Shown here: positions 16,506-25,599 of the stretch, piece after piece | Layout: each line of letters opens with the position of its first letter | Numbering within the stretch: the first letter of the stretch is position 1 | NCBI GenBank assembly: GCA_002392545.1 | Contig: DGHF01000207.1 | Location: 1-41,097, forward strand | Source of the DNA: Ruminococcus sp. UBA3855 | GTDB lineage: Bacteria; Bacillota; Clostridia; Oscillospirales; Ruminococcaceae | DNA length: 41,097 nt | Reading direction: 5' to 3' | Notes under the pieces: generated by a model | What the model was told of the DNA's origin: nothing | The model's database searches: none | What the model saw: only the letters and a program-made list of their open reading frames with translations | Translations under genes and position numbers: made by a program

Positions 16506-16551
16506 AAAAATCACCTGCTTTTCTGGAATGCCCGAAAAACAGGTGATTTTT
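16506..16551. terminator. Bidirectional intrinsic terminator
   Basis: AAAAATCACCTG (16506-16517) pairs with CAGGTGATTTTT (16540-16551). After one mismatch, five more pairs (TTTTC 16519-16523 with GAAAA 16534-16538) enclose a 10-base loop. A-rich and T-rich flanks serve both directions between the convergent PBP and DUF4340 genes. Confidence 0.9.
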
Positions 16552-16555
16552 ATTT

Positions 16556-18067
16556 TTATTCGGAAATGGTTTCTTCTGATATGATTTCTGTCGGCTCTTC
16601 TTCGGTATCGGAATCGGGGGCTTGTTCTTCTTCGTCTGGTTCTGGTTCGGAAATGACGGCGGACGGGGTGTATTCTATTCCGGCTTCTGTGAGGGCATCT
16701 GTGATTTTCTCGAAATATGTCAACACTCCGGTGTTACTGCTTAATGAACGTCTGCGGATGGTGAAACCGGTGTATTCTCCGTTTATCATTGCATAGTATA
16801 ATGTGTCATCTGCCGGAATCAGGGAAAGTTTCGTTTCCGTGCCGTCCTGACTGACAAAATTAAATTCACATGTGGGCTTTGCTTCTTCCGGAATTTCGGC
16901 ATCTAATTTCATTTCTTCGTAACTGATGTTCGACACCGTCAAATACAGGTTCTTGAACAGATTGTTGATGTTGCTGTCAAGTTCATCTATCTGGATTTCA
17001 TCAAGCTGGTATTTTCCATCTGCATGATGCATTTTCATGTCAAAATGCAGGTTGTCAACTGTCACTTGCAATTCCTGTGCATCTTCGTATGCCAAGCTGA
17101 TTGGCTTCGTGCTTAACATTTCCTCCGGCTTTGCTTCCAAAAATCCAATGGAATTCGTCAGAATCGTTCCAATCTGTCCTGTACTTTCTTCCACAAAATA
17201 CGTCGTCTTGTCTTCTCCGCTGAACGGCGCAAACTTGAAAATATATTCCTTGTCAGCTGTGCCGACTGTGAATACATATTCCGGCTTGTCTAATCCGTAT
17301 TCTGTCAGATTTACTTCCTCTGCATATGCCGGATAGCCTTCTACTTGAATTCTCGTGACTGAGGTCAAAAATGAGTTCACCTGCGCTGAATTCACGTTCG
17401 CTTCCGGCAACGGGGAAAGCATATGCCATAAATTGTCTTCTCTCGTTTCCAAAGAGAAAATGGTCTCTCCACTCTTCTGAATGGCAGTTTCTGTGATTTC
17501 TGTCTCACTTACTGGCACAAGATAGGGGTCTTTCAGGTATGCTGTGCCTCCTGCTAAAACTTCCCCTGTGTCATAATCAATTCCATATACCTTGTCATTC
17601 AGCATTACATAATAATATTCCTGCGTTGCGGATGCATCCCCTAAATACAAAGTGTATGAATTGATTCCGTCTGAACAGGTCAAAACAGTCGGGTTTTCTA
17701 ATCCATAGGCGGAAAGTGAATTTTCTCCAATGTCAATTTTCTTTAATGCTGTCAGTTCACTCATGTAACTGCAAATACTATTCAGATAATAGGAATTTAC
17801 CAGAAATTCATGTGTATAGTTCGTTTCTGTGATGTTCCATGTACCGTCACTGGAAAGCTCTAATGAATAATTCACTTCCTCATTTGAAAAATCAATCTTC
17901 GAAATGCTGTCAGAATTGAAATTGAAAAGCCTGAGTTCTGCGTTTTCCTGTGCAAGTTTGTTTTCCTCTGCTGTCTTCGATTTGTCAACGGCAATATAGC
18001 CCCCTATCGCTCCTACCAGCAGTAATGCCATAATGATGGTGATGATTCTCGTTTTCTTCGTGTTCAA
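16556..18067 (-). CDS. DUF4340 domain protein, partner of Gld-type ABC transporter
   Basis: This 503-residue protein has one N-terminal membrane helix (about 6-26) and a long extracytoplasmic part made of repeated DUF4340-like units (for example SELTALKKIDIGENSLSAYG, and the later EEVNLTEYGLDKPEYVFTVG). Its acidic tail is rich in E, P and D. In other bacteria DUF4340 genes sit next to gldG-like genes, as here. The start is most likely the TTG at 18065-18067: GAGGAGG lies eight bases upstream, and the TTG overlaps the gldG-like TGA as TTGA. The longer ATG frame would have its ribosome site inside the gene. The molecular role is unknown. Confidence 0.82.
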   Translation of the reverse strand: MNTKKTRIITIIMALLLVGAIGGYIAVDKSKTAEENKLAQENAELRLFNFNSDSISKIDFSNEEVNYSLELSSDGTWNITETNYTHEFLVNSYYLNSICSYMSELTALKKIDIGENSLSAYGLENPTVLTCSDGINSYTLYLGDASATQEYYYVMLNDKVYGIDYDTGEVLAGGTAYLKDPYLVPVSETEITETAIQKSGETIFSLETREDNLWHMLSPLPEANVNSAQVNSFLTSVTRIQVEGYPAYAEEVNLTEYGLDKPEYVFTVGTADKEYIFKFAPFSGEDKTTYFVEESTGQIGTILTNSIGFLEAKPEEMLSTKPISLAYEDAQELQVTVDNLHFDMKMHHADGKYQLDEIQIDELDSNINNLFKNLYLTVSNISYEEMKLDAEIPEEAKPTCEFNFVSQDGTETKLSLIPADDTLYYAMINGEYTGFTIRRRSLSSNTGVLTYFEKITDALTEAGIEYTPSAVISEPEPDEEEQAPDSDTEEEPTEIISEETISE

Positions 18068-19578
18068 GAATAACGCCTCCTCAACCATACACCTGCCCCA
18101 ACAAAGGCTACTACAAACGGCAATACCATGAATATTACTGATGTTGTGTTTGCTTCCTTTTCGGAATTCATTACCATCGTGTCATAACTGCGCTCTTTGT
18201 CTGCTATGCCCATGTCCATATCCACATCACTATCATACATCCATGAAAATACTGAAAGCATCAGATTCACCGGAATAATCATATAGTCCTGCGCTACGTT
18301 TACATCATCAATAAATTCTGCGTTTCCCATTACCATTACTTTGGCATCATTTTTCAGGGTGCTTGTTGCATACATGGCAAGGTCAAGCACTTGTCCGCTG
18401 ATTTCTTCCGCTAAAGGGTCATCTCCGCCATAGGGTTCACCGATTGCGGTGGATGTGTCGTTTCCAAGGGCATCTTGTGTCCCTACTGTCTGCAATAATG
18501 AGCCGGTCACTACTGAGGTATCCTCTGCGCCCATCTTCGCATAAAAACTGCGTGACTTACTCATAAAGGGTATCGCTCCGGCATCTACAATATCAATTAC
18601 TCCAGAGGTCAAATCCAGCTCATCTTCTGAGGCTACTACATTTACCCTGTAGGTGTAGGGGTCGCCCGAAATGTGCAGGCTCGAATCTGTCTCCGATACA
18701 ATGTCGTAATCCATTGCAAGAGAAAATTCGTCCAGAATCGATTCAATGTTCTTGTAACGCATTTCTGCATCGTTCGGACTCATCCAGAAACACACGTTTC
18801 CGCCAGTTTCTAAATATTCATCCAGCATCCGCTTTTCGTCGTTCGAAATGTCCGACTGAGGAGCTGGAAAAATCACTACAGCTGCATCTTCCGGAACTGC
18901 TCCGGCGGTGGAAAGTACTAATTCCTGTGCGAGATAGTTTCGGTTCTGGAGATTTGCATTCAGGGTGGTGTAATCATTTTCAAGGGTTTTTTCTCCGTGA
19001 CCTGTCACAAAATATATGATGGTATCACGTCCGCTTACTACGGCATCTATCGCACCTGTAATGTAATTTTCTCCGGTAAAATAGGCTTCCTCTACAACGG
19101 TGTTTCCGCTGTCGTTGGTGGATGTCTTGAATTGATACATGTTGACTCCCTGAATGTGCTTGCTTCGCCCTTCACATTCAATTACCATGTCCCCACGGGA
19201 AAGACGGTAACCATCATCCTGCAATTTTTTTGTCAGTTCGGGGTCACTGTCCGGCTCGAAATCAATGAAATTGATATTGTCGTAAGAGGCATACTGCTCT
19301 AATGAGTGATAAAGTGCCATACTGTTATCATCTGTGGAAAGTACGTCCATATCCATCAGGAAATAAAAATTCACCTGCTTGTCCAGTCCATTCAGGAAAT
19401 TTCTGGTTGTGTCCGAAAGTTCATATAATCCTGTTGGGGTCATGTCCCATACGATATTTAAACGGCTTGCCAGTAAATTCAGGGGTATTGCAATCGCTAA
19501 TGCCAATGCTCCCATAATTGTGGCATAGGTGGAAAATTTACGGCTCTTTTGTCCGGCTGTGGTTGTTTTCTGTTCCAT
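18064..19578 (-). CDS. GldG-like ABC transporter auxiliary protein
   Basis: At 504 residues, with an N-terminal membrane helix (about 20-39) and a C-terminal one (about 477-497), this protein encloses a large extracytoplasmic domain. The N-terminal part (NIVWDMTPTGLYELSDTT, then FYFLMDMD) matches the GldG/ABC-2 auxiliary family. The middle segment YFVTGHGEKTLENDYTTLN and the later GNVCFWMSPND correspond to the family's GATase-like fold. The ATG at 19576-19578 is chosen because GGGAGGGG lies eight bases upstream; a longer frame from 19623 has none. It lies 16 bases after the permease gene and overlaps the DUF4340 gene. The transported substrate is unknown. Confidence 0.85.
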   Translation of the reverse strand: MEQKTTTAGQKSRKFSTYATIMGALALAIAIPLNLLASRLNIVWDMTPTGLYELSDTTRNFLNGLDKQVNFYFLMDMDVLSTDDNSMALYHSLEQYASYDNINFIDFEPDSDPELTKKLQDDGYRLSRGDMVIECEGRSKHIQGVNMYQFKTSTNDSGNTVVEEAYFTGENYITGAIDAVVSGRDTIIYFVTGHGEKTLENDYTTLNANLQNRNYLAQELVLSTAGAVPEDAAVVIFPAPQSDISNDEKRMLDEYLETGGNVCFWMSPNDAEMRYKNIESILDEFSLAMDYDIVSETDSSLHISGDPYTYRVNVVASEDELDLTSGVIDIVDAGAIPFMSKSRSFYAKMGAEDTSVVTGSLLQTVGTQDALGNDTSTAIGEPYGGDDPLAEEISGQVLDLAMYATSTLKNDAKVMVMGNAEFIDDVNVAQDYMIIPVNLMLSVFSWMYDSDVDMDMGIADKERSYDTMVMNSEKEANTTSVIFMVLPFVVAFVGAGVWLRRRYS

Positions 19579-19594
19579 CGTGAAAGCCCCTCCC

Positions 19595-20326
19595 TTATCG
19601 ATGACTCCAACGGCGTTTTTCAATGCTCAAAATATTCCAGCATATTACGACCGCCGCCGCACTCAAGAAAAATATCAGGTCTTCCAGCCGGAACATTCCC
19701 TGCGAAAAATATACAAATCTCCTCTGCATCGAAAACCAGCCTACAACAGAATTGAATTTCGGATAGGACTGCACTAAGGCTGAACCTGCAAACGTATCCA
19801 AGAATAATAATCCTTCCATAACGATTTCTCCCAGAACCGCTGCAATGATGGCATTCCCTGTCAGGGATGACAGCAATAACCCTGCTGCAATGCACACTAA
19901 CCCCCACAAGAAAAAGCCTATGTACACACATATCAGTGATGACCACATTACCTGCCCACTGAATGATGCATATATCGGGAAAAATAACGTCGTCAACATC
20001 ATGAATAAAAACACTGTTACTACTGACAAGAATTTTGCAAGTACTATTTTCGTCACGCTTAACGGGCTTGTCAATAATAATACTTCCGTTCCGCCTTTCC
20101 GCTCGTCTGCAAAGGAACGCATTGTTAAAATCGGTATGATAAAGATAAAGTAAAAGAAATTATTATAGAAAATATTCGGAAATGAGAATTTCAATGTGTT
20201 GCTTCCTAAGTCGGAAATGGAACTTACAAAGCTGATGGAGAAAATAAACATAAACAACGCTGCCAGTACGTACGCAAACGGCGAATAAAAAAAGGATTGT
20301 AATTCTTTCTTATATAATGCAAACAT
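19595..20326 (-). CDS. ABC-2 type transporter permease (GldF-like)
   Basis: This 243-residue permease has six hydrophobic segments and begins MFALYKKELQSFFYSPFAYV, a start typical of GldF-like ABC-2 permeases. A conserved PILTMRSFADERKGGTEVLLLTSPLS loop follows the second membrane helix (about 65-90). It would form the membrane channel with the ATPase encoded upstream. GGAGGG is spaced eight bases before the ATG. It sits 15 bases from the ATPase gene and 16 from the gldG-like gene, in one operon. Confidence 0.88.
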   Translation of the reverse strand: MFALYKKELQSFFYSPFAYVLAALFMFIFSISFVSSISDLGSNTLKFSFPNIFYNNFFYFIFIIPILTMRSFADERKGGTEVLLLTSPLSVTKIVLAKFLSVVTVFLFMMLTTLFFPIYASFSGQVMWSSLICVYIGFFLWGLVCIAAGLLLSSLTGNAIIAAVLGEIVMEGLLFLDTFAGSALVQSYPKFNSVVGWFSMQRRFVYFSQGMFRLEDLIFFLSAAAVVICWNILSIEKRRWSHR

Positions 20327-20341
20327 ATCTCATACCCTCCT

Positions 20342-21349
20342 CTATTCTGCATCATATGGGTTTTCCGGTGCTTCCGGCGTCTCGTCAAGCAAATCCTGCA
20401 AGGATGAACGCTTTTTGCCGGAATTTTCCGTCACTTTCAAGAATACCTGCTCTAAACTCAGCTTCGCCATTGACATTTCTACAATTCCTAACTGATTCGC
20501 TACCAGTGCCGACATGATTTCATTTCTCACAGGTTCACTTTCCAACTCTACCTGATAATGGTAACGATTCTCTCCAATGGCTTCCGGTTCGGAAACTTTC
20601 GTCACTCCACGAACATCTTTCAGAATACGTATCGTCTTTGTGGTGTCGCCGTCTACGGTCAAATCTAAAATGGTATTTGCTGTCATACTTCTTTCCAAAT
20701 TTTCAATGGTATCAATTGCTTTGATTTCGCCTTTGTTGATGATGACAACTCTTTCACATACTGCACTTACTTCTGCTAAAATATGGGAGCTGAATATAAT
20801 CGAATGGTCTTTTTTCAGGTCAAGTATCAGTTTCCGGACTTCGCTCACCTGCGCCGGGTCAAGTCCTACTGTCGGTTCGTCCAGAATCAATAATTTCGGA
20901 TTGCCCAATAACGCTTGCGCAAATCCTACACGCTGTTTATAGCCCTTTGAAAGATTGCGTATCAGTCTCCGGCGCATATCTGAAATGTGCAAGCGTTCCA
21001 TTGCACTCTCTACCTGTGCGGAAACTTCCCCACGCCTGACCCCTTTCAGTCCGGCTACAAATTTCATGTACTCTTCCACTCGCATATCTGGATAAACCGG
21101 CGGAATTTCCGGAAGATAGCCTATGCTTTTTTTCGCTTCGGATGCCTGCTCTGTGATGTCAAATCCGTTGACAGTCACAGTTCCTTCCGTGGATGGCAGG
21201 TATCCGGCAATGATATTCATGGTCGTGGATTTGCCTGCTCCGTTAGGTCCAAGAAAGCCCAAAATTTCATTATCTCGGATTTCAAAGCTGATGTTTCTGA
21301 CTGCAATATTTTTTCCATAGTGCTTTGTCAGATTTTTGATTTCAACCAT
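20342..21349 (-). CDS. ABC transporter ATP-binding protein (GldA-like)
   Basis: This 335-residue ATPase has Walker A GPNGAGKST (34-42), signature LSKGYKQR (133-140), Walker B LLILDEPT (153-160), a D-loop GLDPAQ and a switch His in IIFSSHILAEV. A C-terminal extension of about 110 residues (from about 225) is seen in GldA/CcmA-type ATPases. AAAGGAGTG precedes the ATG. It is the first gene of the four-gene ABC operon; the leader upstream has an inverted repeat TGTCTGT/ACAGACA (21399-21423). I could not assign a convincing promoter. Confidence 0.9.
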   Translation of the reverse strand: MVEIKNLTKHYGKNIAVRNISFEIRDNEILGFLGPNGAGKSTTMNIIAGYLPSTEGTVTVNGFDITEQASEAKKSIGYLPEIPPVYPDMRVEEYMKFVAGLKGVRRGEVSAQVESAMERLHISDMRRRLIRNLSKGYKQRVGFAQALLGNPKLLILDEPTVGLDPAQVSEVRKLILDLKKDHSIIFSSHILAEVSAVCERVVIINKGEIKAIDTIENLERSMTANTILDLTVDGDTTKTIRILKDVRGVTKVSEPEAIGENRYHYQVELESEPVRNEIMSALVANQLGIVEMSMAKLSLEQVFLKVTENSGKKRSSLQDLLDETPEAPENPYDAE

Positions 21350-21736
21350 GATGTCACTCCTTTCCTCTTTTGTATTGTAAATTCAATTAAAATGCATTTG
21401 TCTGTGTCCCTCTCATACAGACATATACACTTTATTATCTCATAAATTTGTGAATAAGATATGTATAAAATATGTACATTTTTTGAAAACATATCCTAAA
21501 CTGAAAAAAGAAATTCTGATTGTCTGGAATTTGTGCCAATACAAGCGATTTCCCCTATTTGAGTGTACTGTAAATGCGTGAAAGCCTTGTGAAAATTTTC
21601 AGGTAATCGGCTGAAATATGAAATGAGTGTGAAGAGAAACGGATTTTCCATCTGGCAAATTTCACAAATCTGACATATTCGTTGTGTTCAAAGTGACGAA
21701 AAAATTCAAAACAGTTAAAGTATTTTCGTGAAAGGC

Positions 21737-21765
21737 TTGACAAAGAAAATAATATTCGGTATAAT
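21737..21765 (+). promoter_or_regulatory. Strong promoter of the GH48 cellulase gene
   Basis: TTGACA (21737-21742) and TATAAT (21760-21765) are both perfect with a 17-base spacer. Start of transcription is expected near 21772. Confidence 0.88.
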
Positions 21766-21809
21766 AAAATGTGAAAAGCCTTATTCTAGCTGTGTTTCGT
21801 TGCACTGCG

Positions 21810-21821
21810 GAAAACGGTTTC
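21810..21821. promoter_or_regulatory. Candidate LacI-type operator in the GH48 leader
   Basis: GAAAACGGTTTC is palindromic except for one position per half and has the central CG common in LacI-family sites. It lies about 40 bases after the predicted transcription start. A related GAAACGGATTTTC is at 21636-21648, upstream of the promoter. Function is inference. Confidence 0.4.
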
Positions 21822-21848
21822 GAAAGGCGATTCGGCAAACGTGAACAA

Positions 21849-21865
21849 GCAGACAAGATGTCTGC
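21849..21865 (+). promoter_or_regulatory. Leader hairpin upstream of the GH48 ribosome site
   Basis: GCAGACA (21849-21855) and TGTCTGC (21859-21865) form a perfect 7-base stem with a 3-base loop, about 27 bases before the GAGAGGGG ribosome site. It is not followed by a T-run, so it is more likely an RNA stability or regulatory element than a terminator. Confidence 0.6.
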
Positions 21866-21909
21866 AAAAATCCTATTTCTACATATTTTATTGAGAGGGG
21901 AAATTGACA

Positions 21910-24528
21910 ATGCATTTTAAAAAGAGTAAGGCTGTAGTTGCAGCTATTCTGACCGCTGCAATGGCAGCTAATGCACTGACAGCTACAATCTCTGCTTCTG
22001 CTGCTGGCACAAGAACCAAGGCTGAGGCTTTCGGTGATTCTACCTATGCAGAGAGATTCCTGTCACTGTATGACGACGTTGTTACAAATGGTCAGGCTAA
22101 TGGCTATCTGTCCCAGAATACTAACGGCGGTGATTCTTTTGGTATTCCGTTCCACGCAGTAGAAGAAGTTATTATTGAAGCTCCTGACTATGGTCATGAG
22201 ACAACTTCTGAGGCTATGTCCTACCTTGTATGGGTTGCTGCTATGCGTGATAACATCGCTAAGAATCACGCTGGTGATGTAAGCACCGGCAACGTTCAGT
22301 ACACTGGCGACCTCGCTAAGGCTTGGAAGACTCTGGAAGCTATGGTTCCTACTGTACAGGACAACTTCTGGACTGCTGGTCAGGTAAGTGCACAGTACTG
22401 CGGTGAGTATGATACTCCCGACCAGTGCCCGAGTGCATGGGCTGGTGAAGCTGACAAGACCGCTTCTAACCCGATTTATGGCTATTTCACATCTGCTTAT
22501 TCCGGTGACAAGGGTCTGTACCTCCTGCACTGGCTGGCTGACGTTGAAAACTGGTATGGTTATGGACAGGGAACAAACTTCACTTTCATTAACACATTCC
22601 AGCGTGGTGAGCAGGAATCCTGCTGGGAAACTGTTCCCCATCCGTGCGTTGATGAAAAGAAGTATGGTAACTCTCAGAGAGGTCTGAAGGGTATCTTCAA
22701 CAGAGATGAAAATGTAACTCCTCAGTACGCTTATACAAACGCTCCTGACGCTGAAGACCGTGCTATTCAGGGTGTTTATGATGCTAATATGTGGGGCGTT
22801 GGTGATTCTAACGTTACTACACTGGCTGGTAAGATGGGTGACGAACTGCGTAACAATATGTATGATAAGTACTATCGTACAATTGGTACATCCAACAATG
22901 TAAACAGCTGGCAGAACGGCAGTGAGGCTAACTGCGCTCACTACCTGATGAACTGGTATACATCCTGGGGCGGTGCTCTGTCTTCTTCTGGTCAAAACTG
23001 GTGCTGGCAGATTGGCTGCTCTCACTGCCATGAATTCTATCAGAACCCGCTGGCTGCTTATGCTCTGATTCAGGAAGATGGCTTGAAGGGTGCAATGAAG
23101 GCTCAGGGTGCTGTTGAAGACTATAAGACATCCCTCGAAAGACAGGTTGAATTCTATCTGTGGTTGCAGTCTGCTAATGGTCCTATCGCTGGTGGTGCTA
23201 CTAACTCCTATAAGGGTCGTTATGAGGCTTATCCGTCTGGTGCTTCTACCTTCAATGGTATGATGTACATCGAACACCCTGTATATGCTGACCCCGGTTC
23301 TAACCACTGGATTGGTAACCAAGTATGGGCTGTTCAGCGTCTGGCTGAATTGTATTACTGGGCTAGCAAGAACGACACCACAGGCGTTAAACCTGGTGGA
23401 ATGCCTCTGACTGCTGCTCTGGAACAGATTCTGGACAAGTGGGTTGTTTGGTTCGTTAATAATACTGCTCTGACTTCTGACGGCGATTACTGCATCCCTG
23501 CAAGCCTGAACTGGAGCGGTCAGCCTGACAACTGGAGTGGTTCTGCAACTGCTAACAGCGGTCTGACTTGCGAAATCACTGCTTATGGTAATGCTGACTT
23601 CGGTTGCGTTGCTTCTCTGGCTAATACTTTGATTTACTATGCAAAGACCAAGGGCGTTACTGCTTCTGATATTGCTGGCTTCGACGAAACTAAGGTCGGC
23701 GGTTCTTACAGTGGCGGCATGGCTGGCATTACTGGTGCTGGTACTACTACTTATAGCGTTGGCGACAAGGACGTTCCGGCTGCTGGTCTGTATCTGGCAC
23801 AGCAACTCCTTGACCGTGTATGGGAAATCGGTCGTGATGACATCGGTCTGACAAGAACTGACCATAATGGTTCTCTGGCTCGTATGTTCTCTCAGAGCGT
23901 ATTTGTTCCTACTAACTACAGCGGTACAATGCCTAACGGCGATAAGATTGAGAATGGTGCAACCTTCCTGAGCCTGCGTACCATGTATGAAGGCAACTTC
24001 GGCAACAAGGAAGGCGTTAAGACTACTCAGGAAGCTCTTGACCTCGTTCAGAAGCTCCATGCTGCTTATGATGCTGACGTTGCTGCTGGTGCACACTGGG
24101 CTGACAGAGACCAGCTCTCCGCTTCCAGTTCTGACGGCGGTGCTGCTCTCGGCGAATTCAAGAACGTTGCTTCTATCGACCTCCAGTATCACAGATTCTG
24201 GCACGCTGGTGATGCTCTGATGGCTCTGGGTACTATGGCTGAACTGTATCCGGACATCAAGCCCACAAGTGAGAACGATACTCCTGAAGTGCCGACTGAT
24301 GCTCTCTATGGTGACGTTGACTGCAACGGCGTTGTTGACATCGTTGACGTTCTGACTCTCAACCAGTATTTGACTGGTATCGCTGAGTACCTGACTCCTA
24401 ACGGTGAGAAGGAAGCTCAGGGCAAGATTAACGCTAACGTTGACCTCGACGACAAGATTGACGATGCTGATGCTATGAATATCTTGAAGTCCCTCGTTAA
24501 GCTGGTATCTCTGCCGGTTCAGAAGTAA
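21910..24528 (+). CDS. Secreted GH48 cellulase (processive cellobiohydrolase) with dockerin
   Basis: This 872-residue protein has a signal peptide (MHFKKSKAVVAAILTAAMAA, cleavage near ISASA-A around residue 31), a GH48 catalytic domain (about 37-780), a short Pro/Thr linker and a dockerin (about 799-872). GH48 features include VEEVIIEAPDYGHETTSEA near the start, holding the proposed acid glutamate, and IYGYFTSAYSGDKGLY. The dockerin has two Ca-binding segments, GDVDCNGVVDIVDVLTLNQYL and the weaker NVDLDDKIDDADAMNILKSL. GH48 enzymes release cellobiose processively and are the dominant enzyme of many cellulosomes. ATG 21910 is chosen over a TTG six bases upstream because GAGAGGGG is nine bases away. 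Codons (many GCT, GGT, AAC, GAC) suggest high expression, unlike its neighbours. Confidence 0.95.
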   Translation: MHFKKSKAVVAAILTAAMAANALTATISASAAGTRTKAEAFGDSTYAERFLSLYDDVVTNGQANGYLSQNTNGGDSFGIPFHAVEEVIIEAPDYGHETTSEAMSYLVWVAAMRDNIAKNHAGDVSTGNVQYTGDLAKAWKTLEAMVPTVQDNFWTAGQVSAQYCGEYDTPDQCPSAWAGEADKTASNPIYGYFTSAYSGDKGLYLLHWLADVENWYGYGQGTNFTFINTFQRGEQESCWETVPHPCVDEKKYGNSQRGLKGIFNRDENVTPQYAYTNAPDAEDRAIQGVYDANMWGVGDSNVTTLAGKMGDELRNNMYDKYYRTIGTSNNVNSWQNGSEANCAHYLMNWYTSWGGALSSSGQNWCWQIGCSHCHEFYQNPLAAYALIQEDGLKGAMKAQGAVEDYKTSLERQVEFYLWLQSANGPIAGGATNSYKGRYEAYPSGASTFNGMMYIEHPVYADPGSNHWIGNQVWAVQRLAELYYWASKNDTTGVKPGGMPLTAALEQILDKWVVWFVNNTALTSDGDYCIPASLNWSGQPDNWSGSATANSGLTCEITAYGNADFGCVASLANTLIYYAKTKGVTASDIAGFDETKVGGSYSGGMAGITGAGTTTYSVGDKDVPAAGLYLAQQLLDRVWEIGRDDIGLTRTDHNGSLARMFSQSVFVPTNYSGTMPNGDKIENGATFLSLRTMYEGNFGNKEGVKTTQEALDLVQKLHAAYDADVAAGAHWADRDQLSASSSDGGAALGEFKNVASIDLQYHRFWHAGDALMALGTMAELYPDIKPTSENDTPEVPTDALYGDVDCNGVVDIVDVLTLNQYLTGIAEYLTPNGEKEAQGKINANVDLDDKIDDADAMNILKSLVKLVSLPVQK

Positions 24529-24562
24529 TTCCAAAAGATTGACTTCTTCAATTAAAAAAATT

Positions 24563-24595
24563 AACGGAGCTGTTCCAAACAGCTCCGTTTTTTTT
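24563..24595. terminator. Intrinsic terminator of the GH48 gene, usable in both directions
   Basis: AACGGAGCTGTT (24563-24574) and AACAGCTCCGTT (24578-24589) form a perfect 12-base stem with a 3-base loop, followed by an eight-T run. An A-run on the left side allows use by the convergent LysR gene. Confidence 0.95.
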
Positions 24596-24600
24596 GCAAT

Positions 24601-25503
24601 TCAGCTCTGCGACAGATAATTTTTCAGCTCTTCAATGTATCTTTCTCCCATTTTACTCAAAATCACATTCTTTTTCGTGATGTAGCCAATTTCCATGATG
24701 CTGTTGTCTTCGGCAATCGGAACGGCGGTATAATCTGAACCATTCAAATCATCACAGATAATCCCTGAACAAAATGTGTATCCGTCTAAACCTTTCATCA
24801 GATTGAGCATGGTCGAACGGTCACAGGCTTTAATTACCCTCGCATAATCATTGGTGCTGAAAATTTCCTCTGCAAAATAAAATGAGCTTTTGTCGCCTTG
24901 CTCAAATGTCAGACATGGGAATTCTTTCAGCTCCCCAAATGTCACACTCTCATTCTTCGCTAAAGGATGATTTTTACTTAAATAGGCATAAATTCCACAT
25001 TCAATCAGTGTATGAAATTCCAGCGACTGCATCTGGAAAATTCGTGTCATTGTCTGACGGTTGAAATCACTTAAATATAATATCCCGATTTCACTTTTCA
25101 TTGTGACAACATCCTCAATCACTTCCGAAGTTTTTGTTTCACGAATGGCGAATTCATAGTCGCAGGTGTTGAACTGCTTCACCATTTCCACAAACGCCTG
25201 CACTGCAAATGAGTAATGCTGTGCGGATACTCCAAATTTTTTCTTGATGTTGTGCGTGTATCTTTCCTGCAAAATTTCGTACTGCTGATAAACCTGCCGT
25301 GCATAGGAAATGAATTCTACTCCGTCCGCTGTGAGAGTGACTCCCTTTCCGCTTCGGTTGAAAATCGTTATGGCGGTTTCCTTTTCCAGTTCCTTGATGG
25401 CACTGGTCAACGAGGGCTGTGCAATATAAAGAATTTCGGCTGCCTTGTTCATTGAACCGCTTTCGGAAATCACAATGGCATAATGTAACTGCTGTAATGT
25501 CAT
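24601..25503 (-). CDS. LysR-family transcriptional regulator
   Basis: This 300-residue protein begins MTLQQLHYAIVISESGSMNKAAEILYIAQPSLTSAIKELE, the winged helix-turn-helix of LysR regulators (residues 1-60), followed by a type 2 periplasmic-binding-like effector domain. The ATG at 25501-25503 is chosen because AAAGGAGTG is six bases upstream; the longest frame starts seven codons earlier inside that ribosome site. LysR proteins usually regulate a divergent gene, but here the upstream neighbour is a codirectional comEA-like gene, so no target is suggested by position. It is convergent with GH48, and a link to it would be speculation. Confidence 0.92.
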   Translation of the reverse strand: MTLQQLHYAIVISESGSMNKAAEILYIAQPSLTSAIKELEKETAITIFNRSGKGVTLTADGVEFISYARQVYQQYEILQERYTHNIKKKFGVSAQHYSFAVQAFVEMVKQFNTCDYEFAIRETKTSEVIEDVVTMKSEIGILYLSDFNRQTMTRIFQMQSLEFHTLIECGIYAYLSKNHPLAKNESVTFGELKEFPCLTFEQGDKSSFYFAEEIFSTNDYARVIKACDRSTMLNLMKGLDGYTFCSGIICDDLNGSDYTAVPIAEDNSIMEIGYITKKNVILSKMGERYIEELKNYLSQS

Positions 25504-25526
25504 GCTATTCACTCCTTTCTTCACTT

Positions 25527-25555
25527 ATTATATCATGAAATTTTGTCAAAGTCAA
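25527..25555 (-). promoter_or_regulatory. Promoter of the LysR gene
   Basis: On the minus strand, TTGACT (25550-25555) and TATAAT (25527-25532, with extended TG) have a 17-base spacer. A second TTGACA begins right after the first -35, but its spacing (11 bases) is too short to be used with this -10. Confidence 0.82.
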
Positions 25556-25599
25556 TCCTATTTTACATATTTAATTAGTAGTTTTTAAAATTTCACGAA

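Larger units (their letters stand above)
21350..21909. other. Long intergenic region between the divergent ABC operon and the GH48 gene
   Basis: About 560 bases carry no credible gene. The ABC side is AT-rich, with a 7-base inverted repeat at 21399-21405/21417-21423. The GH48 side has a strong promoter (21737-21765), a leader of about 135 bases with a perfect hairpin (21849-21865), and two imperfect palindromes with an AACGG core (21636-21648, 21810-21821). A short repeat CGTGAAAG[C/G]CTTG occurs at 21577-21589 and 21727-21739, the second copy running into the -35 box. Confidence 0.7.

Noticed and set aside
22063..24534. An 823-codon open frame antisense to the GH48 gene
   Set aside because: It lies entirely opposite a well-supported cellulase gene, has no ribosome site or promoter, and gives a low-complexity Ser/Val/Ile-rich protein. 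Biased codons in highly expressed genes often leave the opposite strand open.
24601..25503. LysR protein as the regulator of the GH48 gene
   Set aside because: The two genes are convergent and separated by a terminator; LysR regulators usually act on a divergent neighbour. There is no sequence evidence for a link.
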